Positions 35,850-44,559 of a stretch of DNA of 64,000 nucleotides are shown in pieces. Below the pieces are notes generated by a model. That model saw only the letters and a program-made list of their open reading frames with translations, was not told the origin of the DNA and searched no databases. The position numbers and the translations under genes are program-made. The stretch comes from Candidatus Palauibacter rhopaloidicola (GTDB taxonomy: Bacteria > Gemmatimonadota > Gemmatimonadetes > Palauibacterales > Palauibacteraceae). Every line of letters starts with the position of its first letter. The first letter of the stretch is position 1. The stretch covers positions 62,001 to 126,000 of the forward strand of contig JAPPGH010000012.1 in NCBI GenBank assembly GCA_026914155.1. Direction: 5' to 3'.

Positions 35850-36757
35850 ACGTCCCCATCGCCGGACGGACGGTCCCCGGGCCCGGAACAGGCCCGTGCG
35901 TCGACCTGCACATGCACTCGACCGCCAGCGATGGAACGGTCGCGCCCGCCGGCGTGGCCCGGGCGGTGGCGGAGGCCGGTCTCGACGGGTTCTCGCTGAC
36001 GGACCATGACACGACGGAGGGACTTGCCGAGGCGGAGACGGCGGCGCGGGCACTCGGGCTCCGCTTCCTGCCGGGGGCGGAGCTGTCGGCGAACGAACCC
36101 GGCCGATCCGTGCACCTCCTGGCATATGGGTTCGATGCGGCCGATCCCGGCCTGCAGGCTTTCCTCTCCCGCTACCGCGAGGATCGGCTGCGGCGCGCGC
36201 GCCAGATCGTCGAGAAGCTGCAGGCAGCGGGCGCGCACGTGACCTGGAGGGACGTCGAACTCCAGACGGGCGCCGCGGCTCCGACCCGGGCCCACGTCGG
36301 CCGGGCGGTCGTGGCCTGCGGTGCGGCCGCCGATATCAACGAGGCGTTCCGGCGTTACCTCTCGCGCGGTCGTCCCGCCTACGTCGGCAAGGAACCGACG
36401 CCCCCGAAAGTTGTAATCGATTGCGTGCACGCGGCGGGCGGCGTCGTTTGCCTCGCCCACCCGGGCAGGATGCACGGCGAGGACGACGTCCGCCGCTGGG
36501 CGAGCGAGGGTCTGGATGGCGTCGAGGTCGTCCACCCCGCGAATCCCCCCGCCGTGCAGAGCCGCATGAACGCCCTGGCCGGCGAACTCGGCCTGCTCCG
36601 CTGCGGCGGCTCGGACTGGCACGGACCCGACGCCGGCCGAAGGGGGGTTCCCGGGTGGGCGCATGTACCCATGCGGTGGATGGAAGAGATCGGCCGGCGG
36701 TCGTGCCGACAGGGGGATCGGCGGCCAGCCCGAGGGGCTGCGGCCGGGCCTCGCTAG
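35846..36757 (+). CDS. PHP-domain phosphoesterase (YciV/RNase AM-like)
   Basis: 303 residues of the PHP family with metal motifs DLHMHSTASDG, LTDHDTTEG, PGAELS, CLAHPGR and SDWHGPD. The small insertion domain in the middle (residues about 90-190) is typical of the YciV/TrpH group, which includes 3',5'-nucleotide bisphosphatases and a 5'-3' exonuclease maturing rRNA. Starts at GTG 35846 inside a GTGA overlap. The exact substrate is not decidable here. Confidence 0.88.
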   Translation: MNVPIAGRTVPGPGTGPCVDLHMHSTASDGTVAPAGVARAVAEAGLDGFSLTDHDTTEGLAEAETAARALGLRFLPGAELSANEPGRSVHLLAYGFDAADPGLQAFLSRYREDRLRRARQIVEKLQAAGAHVTWRDVELQTGAAAPTRAHVGRAVVACGAAADINEAFRRYLSRGRPAYVGKEPTPPKVVIDCVHAAGGVVCLAHPGRMHGEDDVRRWASEGLDGVEVVHPANPPAVQSRMNALAGELGLLRCGGSDWHGPDAGRRGVPGWAHVPMRWMEEIGRRSCRQGDRRPARGAAAGPR

Positions 36758-36848
36758 GGAGAAGTGACGGAGTCGGTTATCTTGAAGGGGACGGACAGCG
36801 CCGGGAATCCGACGCGCTGAGTACCGAAGCCATGCAGGCAAGGGCGGT

Positions 36849-37208
36849 ATGAGCGAAATAGCAGAGGCCACGCGGTCCGCCGAACCGATCGTCACGCTGA
36901 CGCCTGAGGCGGCCGACAAGGTCAGGGAGTTCCAGGCCGGGACGGACGCCGAGACGGTGCTGAGGGTGAGCGTGATTCCGGGCGGGTGTTCCGGTTTCGA
37001 GTACGGGCTGGACATGGACACCTCGGTGCGTGAGGACGATTTCACCTTTGAGTCCGAGGGGGTGTCCGTCGTCATCGATCCGTTCAGCGCGCAGTACCTG
37101 GCGGGCCTCTCCATCGGATACCACAGTTCGTTCAAGGGCACGGGGTTCACGTTCGAGAATCCGAACGCGACCGGGAGCTGCGGCTGCGGGACCTCTTTCG
37201 CCGTCTAG
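36849..37208 (+). CDS. A-type iron-sulfur cluster carrier (HesB/IscA/ErpA family)
   Basis: 119 residues with the three conserved cysteines of A-type carriers: GGCSGFEY in the middle and GSCGCGTSF at the C-terminus. It delivers Fe-S clusters to apoproteins such as the many Fe-S enzymes in this window (AcnA, IspG, Nth, molybdenum hydroxylase). ATG with AGGGCGG upstream; the 91-base gap before it holds no convincing promoter. Not next to isc or suf genes, so it resembles stand-alone ErpA. Confidence 0.93.
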   Translation: MSEIAEATRSAEPIVTLTPEAADKVREFQAGTDAETVLRVSVIPGGCSGFEYGLDMDTSVREDDFTFESEGVSVVIDPFSAQYLAGLSIGYHSSFKGTGFTFENPNATGSCGCGTSFAV

Positions 37209-37269
37209 CGCGACCCGGCGCTCGCCGACCGTGCCCCTCGAGTTGTCGCCCGAAAGCCCGGGCAAGCGG

Positions 37270-37899
37270 ATGAACGGCGCGATGCCGTTTCGCGTGGGAC
37301 TGACCGGGACGGTGGCCGCCGGCAAGAGCACGCTGGCGTGCAGCCTGGCGGAACGGGGCGCCACCGTGATCGACTCCGACGAACTCGCGCGCGAGGTCGT
37401 GCATCCGGGTTCCCCCGCGCACGCCCGCATCCGCGAAACGTTCGGTAGCGGGGTCATCGGCCCCGACGGGGCCATCGACAGATCCGCGCTCCGGGACGCG
37501 GCCTTCGCCGACGAACAGGCCCGCGAACGCCTCGAGGAGATCTCGCACGCCGGCATCCGCGAACTCCGGGCCCGCCGAATCGCCGAGGCGGCGGCGGCCG
37601 GCGTCCGCGTGATCGTCGAGGAAATCCCCCTCCTGTTCGAGGTCGGCCTGGAAGACGACTACGACATGATCGTCGTCGTGGACGCGCCGCGAGAGGTGCG
37701 CGAGGCACGGGCGCTGGGGTCCCGTGGCTGGACCGCGCAGGAATTCGCCGCCATCGATGCCGCGCAGCTTGCGGCTGCGGAGAAACGGCGCCGGGCCGAT
37801 CGCGTGCTCGACAACCGGGGCGATCCCGGAGAACTGGCTCTCGCCGCGCGTGAACTCTGGCGGGAGATCCTGCGGGCGGCCGACGGGGACCGGTCTTGA
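37270..37899 (+). CDS. coaE: Dephospho-CoA kinase
   Basis: About 209 residues. The Walker A loop GTVAAGKS follows the first strand (FRVGLTG), with the substrate motif DSDELAREVVHPGSPA and the lid region near residues 140-165. Final step of coenzyme A synthesis: ATP-dependent 3'-phosphorylation of dephospho-CoA. I start at ATG 37270; GTG 37231 would add 13 residues. The stop overlaps nrnA (TTGA). Confidence 0.94.
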   Translation: MNGAMPFRVGLTGTVAAGKSTLACSLAERGATVIDSDELAREVVHPGSPAHARIRETFGSGVIGPDGAIDRSALRDAAFADEQARERLEEISHAGIRELRARRIAEAAAAGVRVIVEEIPLLFEVGLEDDYDMIVVVDAPREVREARALGSRGWTAQEFAAIDAAQLAAAEKRRRADRVLDNRGDPGELALAARELWREILRAADGDRS

Positions 37900-38930
37900 C
37901 CGCGTCCCCGATGTCGCCGGCTCGGGCGGAGGCGCTCAAGGCGATCCGGCGCCGCCTGCGCGCTGCCTCGTCCGTCGTGCTCACGACCCATGTGAACCCC
38001 GATGGCGACGGCATCGGCAGCATGGTTGCGCTGGCATCCCGGCTGCTGCGGCACGGAGCTGAAGCCACGATCGTCACTCCGAGCCGTCCGCCGGCCTCGC
38101 TGCGATTCCTCCTCAGGGACATCCCGACGCTCGTCGAGGAGGACCCGGCAGCCGCGGATCCGCTGAACGGAGCCGACACGATCGCCATCCTCGACACCGC
38201 CGAACCGAAGCGTCTCGGCGGCCTGCCCGAACATGCGGAGCGGACGGGCGGCGTCCTGATCGACCATCACCCGCCCGTGGGGTCTCCGCTCGTGCAACCG
38301 GCGATCCGTGATCCCTCCGCCTGCGCGACGGGCGAACTCGTCTACGACCTGCTCTCCCTCGACGACGAGGGGCTCACGCGCGCGGAAGCGGAAGCCCTCT
38401 ACGCGGCGATTTCGACCGATACCGGCTCATTCCGTTTCTCGAACACCTCGCCCCGGGCGCACGCGATCGCGAGCGAACTGCTGGAGACGGGGGTGGATAC
38501 GGGTGCGCTGTTCCGCGAGCTGTACGGCGTGTACAGCCGGGGGCGGCTGGCACTCATGCGGCTGGCTCTCGAGGGTCTGGAAGTTGATCCTCGCGCCCCC
38601 ATCGCCTGGATCGCGCTGGATCGCCGGGCCCTCTCGAGGACGGGTGCGCGAAGCGAGGACATGGAAGGTCTGGTCGAATTCCCGCGCCGGCTCGCGGGAA
38701 TGGAGGTCGGACTCCTCTTCCGCGGCCTCGCGCGCGGTCGGACGAAGGTGTCGCTGCGTTCGAACGGGGAGGTGGACGTTTCCGGCGTCGCGCAACTCCT
38801 CGGCGGCGGCGGACACGCGAAGGCTTCCGGCGTCCTCATTGAACTCGACCTGGACGAGGCGGTGCGAGTCGTGCTGGATGCGTTGCGCCCGCTCGTGGAA
38901 GCGGCCGTCGCCTCGAAGAAGGGCCGGTAG
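37896..38930 (+). CDS. DHH-family nanoRNase/pAp phosphatase (NrnA-like)
   Basis: 344 residues. The DHH domain shows THVNPDGDGIGS, AILDTAEP and IDHHPP, and the DHHA1 RNA-binding domain ends with LLGGGGHAKASG. It degrades short oligoribonucleotides and often 3'-phosphoadenosine 5'-phosphate. The TTG at 37896 overlaps the coaE stop (TTGA); an ATG 15 bases later is an alternative. Confidence 0.93.
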   Translation: MTASPMSPARAEALKAIRRRLRAASSVVLTTHVNPDGDGIGSMVALASRLLRHGAEATIVTPSRPPASLRFLLRDIPTLVEEDPAAADPLNGADTIAILDTAEPKRLGGLPEHAERTGGVLIDHHPPVGSPLVQPAIRDPSACATGELVYDLLSLDDEGLTRAEAEALYAAISTDTGSFRFSNTSPRAHAIASELLETGVDTGALFRELYGVYSRGRLALMRLALEGLEVDPRAPIAWIALDRRALSRTGARSEDMEGLVEFPRRLAGMEVGLLFRGLARGRTKVSLRSNGEVDVSGVAQLLGGGGHAKASGVLIELDLDEAVRVVLDALRPLVEAAVASKKGR

Positions 38931-38992
38931 CGCGGGCCGGACCGGGCGCCGGACTGGGCGCGTGGGCGGGTACGTGGACGGGCGCTTTCGGA

Positions 38993-39022
38993 TTGCCCCC
39001 GTCCGGGAGTTCGGCGTATGTT
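38993..39022 (+). promoter_or_regulatory. Possible sigma70-type promoter
   Basis: TTGCCC (38993-38998) and TATGTT (39017-39022) with 18 bases between, in the 161-base gap before the gene at 39092. The -35 is weak, so this is only a candidate. Confidence 0.3.
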
Positions 39023-39091
39023 GTGGGGGTGCCGTGCGTTCGGGGCCGCCTGTAGCGGGGCCTGGGGTGGGGATTCGGCGGGGAGGGTGCG

Positions 39092-39541
39092 ATGGACGCG
39101 AAAGTCACGAAGGACATGCCGCACGCAGGGAACGGGATCGTGGATGATCCGGGTTCTCGCGCGGCACGGCTCGGCGACCTCAGTCGGCGCATCCCTCCGC
39201 CCCGCATCGCGGATGTGTGGCTCTTTCCGCCGCTCCCCCAGGTCGAGGAGTCTTCCGAGTTTTTCCTCTTCACGAGCATCCTCGAAGACGGTGGGCGCGC
39301 TCTCTACAGCGCCCGCATGGTGCCGGCCAACGGCACGCCCTCCCACCAGGTGGTCGTGGAGCACGGACGGGCGCCGGCGAACCGCGTGCCCGGCCTGGTG
39401 GCCGGACTGCAGCGGCGGCTCGGCCAGCCCGCGGCCGTCCGTCACGTACCGATCGAAGGCGACGGCGCGCGCTGGGAGGCTCTCCTTGAACAGTCGCGGG
39501 AGGCGGATGCCTCCGTTGATCTCGCCGGACCGGGTCGTTAG
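39092..39541 (+). CDS. Hypothetical protein
   Basis: 149 residues, no signal or membrane segment. The centre reads as an alpha/beta domain: RIADVWLFPPLPQVEESSEFFLFTSILEDGGRALYSARM, then a helix with GLVAGLQRRLGQ. ATG with GGAGG 5 bases upstream (39082-39086). It precedes the Fur-type regulator gene by 68 bases. I do not recognise a family. Confidence 0.65.
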   Translation: MDAKVTKDMPHAGNGIVDDPGSRAARLGDLSRRIPPPRIADVWLFPPLPQVEESSEFFLFTSILEDGGRALYSARMVPANGTPSHQVVVEHGRAPANRVPGLVAGLQRRLGQPAAVRHVPIEGDGARWEALLEQSREADASVDLAGPGR

Positions 39542-39609
39542 CTTCGGCGAACGCGAGGATCGGCCGCGAAGGCCGAACGACGGACTGTTCCCGACAGTGT
39601 GATGGTCAA

Positions 39610-40056
39610 GTGAGTCCTCCCGAAGTTCCACGCCAGGGCGTGTCCCGAGAAGAGTTGCGGCGCGCCCTCGAAGCCGGGGGACACCGGTTTACGACCCAGC
39701 GCGCGGCCGTGTACCGCGTGCTGTCCGGTACGTCCTCGCACCCGACGGCGGACGACGTCTTCACCTCGGTGCGCGAGCGGATCCCCGACATCAGCCTTGC
39801 CACGGTCTACAAGGCGCTCGAGGCGTTCGTGACCTGCGGCGTCGCGCGCAAGCTCTCGCTCGGCGTCGGTCCGGCGCGCTACGACGGCCGAACCGATGAT
39901 CACGAGCATATCCGCTGTCTCTCCTGCGGCCGCGTTCAGGACATCGAAGGCCTGCGGCCGCGCGACTGGATGGAAGGCCTGGCTGAAATGACGCCGTTCA
40001 ACGTCGTCGGCTACCGGCTCGAGCTCGAAGGTTACTGCCCCGACTGCCTGCACTGA
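39610..40056 (+). CDS. Fur/PerR-family metalloregulator
   Basis: 148 residues: a winged helix (HRFTTQRAAVYRVLSGTSSHPTADDVF, ISLATVYKALEAF) and a dimerisation domain with the metal His cluster DDHEHIRCLSCG and a second CPDC near the C-terminus, together forming the structural zinc site. TTQRAAVYRVL is the usual Fur-family start of helix 2. Whether it senses iron, peroxide or zinc cannot be decided. GTG at 39610 is assumed; GTG at 39640 is possible. Its stop overlaps the next gene. Confidence 0.92.
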   Translation: MSPPEVPRQGVSREELRRALEAGGHRFTTQRAAVYRVLSGTSSHPTADDVFTSVRERIPDISLATVYKALEAFVTCGVARKLSLGVGPARYDGRTDDHEHIRCLSCGRVQDIEGLRPRDWMEGLAEMTPFNVVGYRLELEGYCPDCLH

Positions 40057-40997
40057 ACGAGGCCGATCTGCCCCGCAGTCTCGCGGAGCACGCCTGGACG
40101 GACCGTCGCAACTTCCTCGATCTCCCGCCTGAACTGTGCCGCTGGGAGGCGGCGGGCGCCGTCATCCTCCCCATCCCCTACGAAGCGACGACAAGCTGGG
40201 GGACGGGCACGCGCGAGGGTCCGGCCGCGATCATCGAGGCGTCCCGCTACATCGAGTGGTATGACGAGGAACTGGACCGCGAGCCGTACGAAGTCGGCGT
40301 GTGCACGCTCCCGTCCATCGACCTCGGCACGGTGGGCCCGGAGCTCGCGATCGCGAGGCTGCGGGCCCTGTACGATGACCTGCTCGAAGCCGCCGGGGAC
40401 CGGTTCATCATCGGATTGGGCGGGGAACATTCGATTTCCAGCGCTCCGGCCGTCGCGTGGGCGGACCGGCTCGGCGGCGACCTCACCATTCTCCAGTTCG
40501 ACGCGCACACCGACCTGAGGGATCGCCACCACGACTCTCCGTGGAATCATGCCTGCGTCATGCGCCGCGTACTCGAGCACCGGCCGGACGGCGTGAGCCG
40601 GGCGGATGCGGCCGATATCGTAGCGGTCGGGATCAGGGCGCTCACGCGGGAGGAGCGGGACGTCATCCGCGAGAACCGCGTGGAGGTCGTCTTCGCGCAC
40701 GAGATGCGCCGGCCGGGCTGGGTCGAGCGGGCGGTCGAGGCGCTGGGAGAGAACGTCTACATCACGTTCGACGTGGACTTCTTCGATCCGTCGCTGATGC
40801 CGGCCACCGGCACGCCCGAGCCCGGGGGCGGAAGCTGGTGGGACGCGCTGGATCTGCTCTCCCGGGTCTTCGGCGCGCGCAACGTCGTGGGCGCGGACAT
40901 CGTGGAACTCGCCCCGCGGCGGGGCGAGGAGGCCTCGGCCTTCACGGCGGCGAAGCTCGCCTACAAGATGATCGGGTTCTGGTCGGAGCGCCGGTAA
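40053..40997 (+). CDS. speB: Agmatinase-type ureohydrolase, apparent CTG start
   Basis: 314 residues if it begins at the CTG at 40053. Ureohydrolase motifs: GLGGEHSIS, FDAHTDLRD and TFDVDFFDPSLMPATGTPEPGG carry the di-manganese ligands. The conserved N-terminal part (AVILPIPYEATTSWGTGTREGP, ASRYIEWYDEEL) lies upstream of the first ATG/GTG/TTG, a GTG at 40299, and back to the stop at 39984 there is no canonical start at all. The CTG at 40053 overlaps the Fur-type gene stop as CTGA, the same geometry as neighbouring ATGA/GTGA/TTGA junctions. It should convert agmatine to putrescine and urea; related substrates such as guanidinobutyrate are possible. Confidence 0.88.
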   Translation: MNEADLPRSLAEHAWTDRRNFLDLPPELCRWEAAGAVILPIPYEATTSWGTGTREGPAAIIEASRYIEWYDEELDREPYEVGVCTLPSIDLGTVGPELAIARLRALYDDLLEAAGDRFIIGLGGEHSISSAPAVAWADRLGGDLTILQFDAHTDLRDRHHDSPWNHACVMRRVLEHRPDGVSRADAADIVAVGIRALTREERDVIRENRVEVVFAHEMRRPGWVERAVEALGENVYITFDVDFFDPSLMPATGTPEPGGGSWWDALDLLSRVFGARNVVGADIVELAPRRGEEASAFTAAKLAYKMIGFWSERR

Positions 40998-41015
40998 GCG
41001 AGGCTGCCGCGGCGG

Positions 41016-42797
41016 TCAGGCGCTTGCGACGCGCCGCTGCTCGATGCGCTCGAGTTCCTCGGCCACGAGCTGCCGGCGAAGCAGGCGCGCGTAGGCGCCG
41101 TCGGCCGCGATCAGATCGTCATGCCTGCCGCGCTCGACCAGGCGTCCGTCGTCCAGGACCAGGATCATGTCCGCCGTGCGCACCGCCGACACGCGGTGCG
41201 ATACGATGATGGAAGTGCGCCCGGACATGTATTCCCGCAGCGCCTCCAGGATCGCGGTTTCCGTCTCCGAATCCACCGCCGACAGGGCGTCGTCCAGGAT
41301 GAGCACCGGCGCGTCGCGGTGGACCGCCCGGGCCAGCGTGGCCCTCTGCTTCTGTCCGCCGGAGAGGTTGATGCCGCGTTCGCCCAGGCGCGTGTCGATC
41401 CCGTCGGGAAGGACGGCCAGCGTCTTTTCCAGTTGCGACACGGCGAGCGCGCTGCGGAGTTCGGCCGAGACGGGCTCCCCCCCATCCTTCTCTCCGCGCA
41501 GGAGTTCGATGTTCGTCCTCAGCCGCATGCTGAACAGGAACGGCTCCTGCGGCACGAAGGCCATCGAGTCGCGCAACGAACCCAGGTCGAGTTCCTGGAT
41601 ATCCACGCCGTCCAACCGAATCGTCCCCGCCGTCACGTCGTAGAGACGAGGGATGAGGGCGGCCAGCGTGGACTTCCCGCTCGCGGTCGCGCCGACGATG
41701 GCGACGGTCTGTCCGGGTTCGATGCGGAAGGAGATGTCCCGCAACACATCGCGCTCCGTCCCCGGATAGCGGAAGGAAACGTCGTCGAACTCGAGCGCGC
41801 CCCGCACGGACCCGAGCGAGACCGGCGACTCCGGGTCGCGGACAGCGGGAACGATGTCGAACAGCTCGTTGAGGCGGCCCATCGAGGCGGCGCCGCGCTG
41901 GAAGAGGTTCGTGACCCAGCCGAGGGCGATCATGGGCCACATCAGCATCGTGAGGTAGAACGAGAAGGCGACGAAATCGCCGAGGGTGATGGCGCCGCGG
42001 ATGACCTGTCCGCCTCCGAACCACAGTACGACGACCGCGCCGATGCCCGTGAAGAACATCAGCGACGGGTGGAACAGCCCCCAGACGCGGGCGAGGGAGA
42101 GATTGCGCAATTTGTAGTCGTGGTTGAGGGTCGCGAAACGCCGGGCCTGAGCCTCCTCGCGCACGTACGCCTTCACGATGCGGGTCCCCGCCAGATTCTC
42201 CTGGGCGAAGTTGGAGATCTCCGAGAACTGGGCCTGGATTCTCTCGAAGCGCTCGTGAATCTGCCGGCCGAAGACGAACACGATGGGGGGGAGGACGACC
42301 ATCGGGATCATGGCCCACAGCGTGAGCATGGGATCGATCCAGATCATGAGCCCGAGCGCCAGCGTCGCGACGGTGGCGGTGTTCACCGCATACATGATCG
42401 CGGGTCCGGCGACCATGCGGACCGCCTGCACGTCGTTCGTCGCACGGCTCACGAGATCGCCCGTCCGCCAGGCGTCGAAGAACTGCGGCGGGAGCCGGAG
42501 GAGGTGCGCGAAGAGGGCGCTCCGGATATCTGTCTCCATGCGGCGGCTTAGCCCGTTGAGAAGCTTGCGCATCCAGAATCTGGTCGCGCCGGCCACGACG
42601 GAGATCGCCGTGAGTACGAGGGCGTAGCGCAGGATGAGGTCGGCGCGGAGTTCCCTCTCCAGCGCGTCGACCGCCATCTTGAGCACCCATGGGCCCGCGA
42701 CCGTGAACAGATTGCTCAGGATCACGAGCGTAAGCCCGGCCGCGATTCCCACGCGGTACGGGCGGAAGTAGGGTAGCAGCGCTCTGAGCGATCTCAA
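41016..42797 (-). CDS. MsbA-like ABC exporter (permease fused to ATPase)
   Basis: About 593 residues: six membrane helices in the first 310 residues, then the nucleotide-binding domain with Walker A GATASGKST, the LSGGQKQR signature, Walker B VLILDDALSAVD and the H-loop SHRVS. Homodimeric type-I exporter fold of the MsbA/LmrA group, moving lipids or drugs outward. I start at the TTG at 42797, with GGAG 5 bases before; the longer reading to 42953 would run into the divergent lipoprotein gene. Confidence 0.93.
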   Translation of the reverse strand: MRSLRALLPYFRPYRVGIAAGLTLVILSNLFTVAGPWVLKMAVDALERELRADLILRYALVLTAISVVAGATRFWMRKLLNGLSRRMETDIRSALFAHLLRLPPQFFDAWRTGDLVSRATNDVQAVRMVAGPAIMYAVNTATVATLALGLMIWIDPMLTLWAMIPMVVLPPIVFVFGRQIHERFERIQAQFSEISNFAQENLAGTRIVKAYVREEAQARRFATLNHDYKLRNLSLARVWGLFHPSLMFFTGIGAVVVLWFGGGQVIRGAITLGDFVAFSFYLTMLMWPMIALGWVTNLFQRGAASMGRLNELFDIVPAVRDPESPVSLGSVRGALEFDDVSFRYPGTERDVLRDISFRIEPGQTVAIVGATASGKSTLAALIPRLYDVTAGTIRLDGVDIQELDLGSLRDSMAFVPQEPFLFSMRLRTNIELLRGEKDGGEPVSAELRSALAVSQLEKTLAVLPDGIDTRLGERGINLSGGQKQRATLARAVHRDAPVLILDDALSAVDSETETAILEALREYMSGRTSIIVSHRVSAVRTADMILVLDDGRLVERGRHDDLIAADGAYARLLRRQLVAEELERIEQRRVASA

Positions 42798-42894
42798 GTT
42801 GTCTCCGGGTGGAGCCGCCGGGCGTTTATTCTGCGGGGCGCCGTTCGAACGTATGTGCGGGTTGCAGGCCGTACAACGACAGGGAAGGGACAGG

Positions 42895-43659
42895 ATGGAA
42901 CGGACAACGTCAGCGATTCTCGCCGCGGTCGGCGCGATGACTGCGATGGTCATGGGCTGTGCGCCGGAAATCGGCCCCGGGGCGGAGGGAAGCGCCGAGG
43001 CGAGCGCGGAGGCGAGCGACGCGACGGCGGTGAGCGCGCAGCCCGCGTCGCCCGTGCGGCGAATGCCGGCTGCGCCTGCGGCCGCCGGGGCGATGGCCGA
43101 GCCGGGCGGCGCGCCGGAGATGACCTATACGATGGTGACGGTGCAGGCTGGCGCGGAACTGGAGGTCGAAGTCCTCGATCCGATCCGGACGGGCGACCTT
43201 CGGCCCGGGGACGTCCTGAAGTTCGGGGTGACGCGGCCGCTGATCGAGAACCACATGGTCCTCGTGCCGCTGAACTCGCTGATCAACGGCGAGATCACCG
43301 CGGTCGGGGCCGCGGCCGGAGGCGGGGATGGCGTTGAAGCCGGCGGAGGCGGCGAACACGTGATGGTGAAGGTCCACTTCGTCGACGTCTTCTTCAACGG
43401 AGCGTCCTGGCCTCTGTCGGCGTCGGTGGTGGAGGTCAAGCCGGGGCCGGGGGGCGGCGCGGCGGCCGGAGGGGCGGCCCGCGAGAACTTGGGCCGCGTC
43501 CTCGCCGGCGGTCGCCAGGGCGCCGTCGCGGGCGCCGCGGCGGGCGCCGCGAGGGGTTCCGCGGTCCTCCTCGCGGCCGACGGGCCGGCGCTCCCGGCCG
43601 GAACGATCCTCAGGCTGCGGCTCGACGAACCGCTGGTGTTCGGGCTTCCGAACAGCTGA
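42895..43659 (+). CDS. Lipoprotein of unknown function
   Basis: 254 residues. The signal ends in the lipobox VMGC (Cys near residue 22), followed by an Ala/Ser/Glu linker. The mature domain has beta strands with a conserved-looking pattern VLVPLNSLINGEITAVG and a C-terminal LPAGTILRLRLDEPL, reminiscent of TrbI/VirB10-like or envelope-stress lipoproteins. Gly/Ala-rich segments interrupt it (residues about 140-160 and 180-220). Start ATG 42895 behind AAGGGA. It diverges from the ABC exporter across 97 bases. No function can be assigned. Confidence 0.75.
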   Translation: MERTTSAILAAVGAMTAMVMGCAPEIGPGAEGSAEASAEASDATAVSAQPASPVRRMPAAPAAAGAMAEPGGAPEMTYTMVTVQAGAELEVEVLDPIRTGDLRPGDVLKFGVTRPLIENHMVLVPLNSLINGEITAVGAAAGGGDGVEAGGGGEHVMVKVHFVDVFFNGASWPLSASVVEVKPGPGGGAAAGGAARENLGRVLAGGRQGAVAGAAAGAARGSAVLLAADGPALPAGTILRLRLDEPLVFGLPNS

Positions 43660-43691
43660 GGACGGAGATCGGCGCCGGCGTGCGCGTCCGG

Positions 43692-44414
43692 TCAGACACC
43701 GATTGCGGGACACTCGGGTTCGAGCGGACACTCCCCGCAGCGCGGGGCCCGGGCGAGGCAGAGCGAGCGGCCGAACGTGATGAGCAGCATGTGCATGCGG
43801 AAACGCTCGGAGGGCGGGACGGTCCGCAAGAGCGTGGCGTAGGTCAGGTCGGCGGAAGCCCGCGGGGGGACCCACGCGAGGCGCCGCGCGATCCGGAGGA
43901 CGTGCGTATCGACCGGGAGTACCGGTCGGCGGAGCGAGAAGCAGAGCACGCACGCGGCGGTCTTCACTCCGACGCCCCGGAAGGTCGTGAGGTAGGCGAT
44001 CGCCTCCTCGTCGCCCATCTCCTCGAGGTGGTCGAGCGTGATCCGCCCCACCTCGGCGCGGAGTCGCTCGAGCGCGGCGTGGATGGCCGGCGCCTTCTGG
44101 TTCGCGAGGCCTGCGACGCGTACGGCATCCTCGAGCTCGGCCGGCGTGGCTCGAAGTACGGCTTCCCACGAGATCGGCCCGGGGGGGGACGCTCCGCCCG
44201 CCCCCTCCCCCGCTTCCTCGGCCGGATACCGCGCCGCGAGCGTTCGCCAGGCGCGATCCCGGTTCTCGTCGGTCGTCGACTGGCTGAGGATCGTGAGGAC
44301 GAGTTCGTCCAGAGGGGCGAGGCGGGGCTTGTCGGGGACGGGGAAGCGCTCGGAAAGGCGCCTGAGGACGAGCTCGGTCGCCGGACTCCGCGTCGTCTGA
44401 GGGCAGGAACTCAC
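43692..44414 (-). CDS. nth: Endonuclease III-like DNA glycosylase/AP lyase
   Basis: About 240 residues. The helix-hairpin-helix FRGVGVKTA holds the catalytic Lys151, followed by VDTHVLR with Asp169. The C-terminal Fe-S loop is CLARAPRCGECPLEPEC (Cys spacing 6-2-5), as in endonuclease III. Removes oxidised pyrimidines from DNA. An insertion of Gly/Ala/Pro residues (about 65-80) lengthens the first domain. GTG start at 44414 with GGGAG upstream. It is divergent from murQ. Confidence 0.93.
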   Translation of the reverse strand: MSSCPQTTRSPATELVLRRLSERFPVPDKPRLAPLDELVLTILSQSTTDENRDRAWRTLAARYPAEEAGEGAGGASPPGPISWEAVLRATPAELEDAVRVAGLANQKAPAIHAALERLRAEVGRITLDHLEEMGDEEAIAYLTTFRGVGVKTAACVLCFSLRRPVLPVDTHVLRIARRLAWVPPRASADLTYATLLRTVPPSERFRMHMLLITFGRSLCLARAPRCGECPLEPECPAIGV

Positions 44415-44559
44415 GTGTGGCTTTTCTCCCTTGCTCCGGACCGCTGGAACCGGTGCGACTCCCGCCCCCAAGGCGAACCTTCTACGTTTGCGCCTGCCGA
44501 ATTTACCCGGACGCCGCGAACTCCAGCAACGAGCCGCAGGGCTCGTGAGGACCTGACGC

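Noticed and set aside
41016..42953. Longer 645-residue form of the ABC exporter
   Set aside because: The extra N-terminus would overlap the divergent lipoprotein gene and has no family similarity; TTG 42797 with GGAG is preferred.
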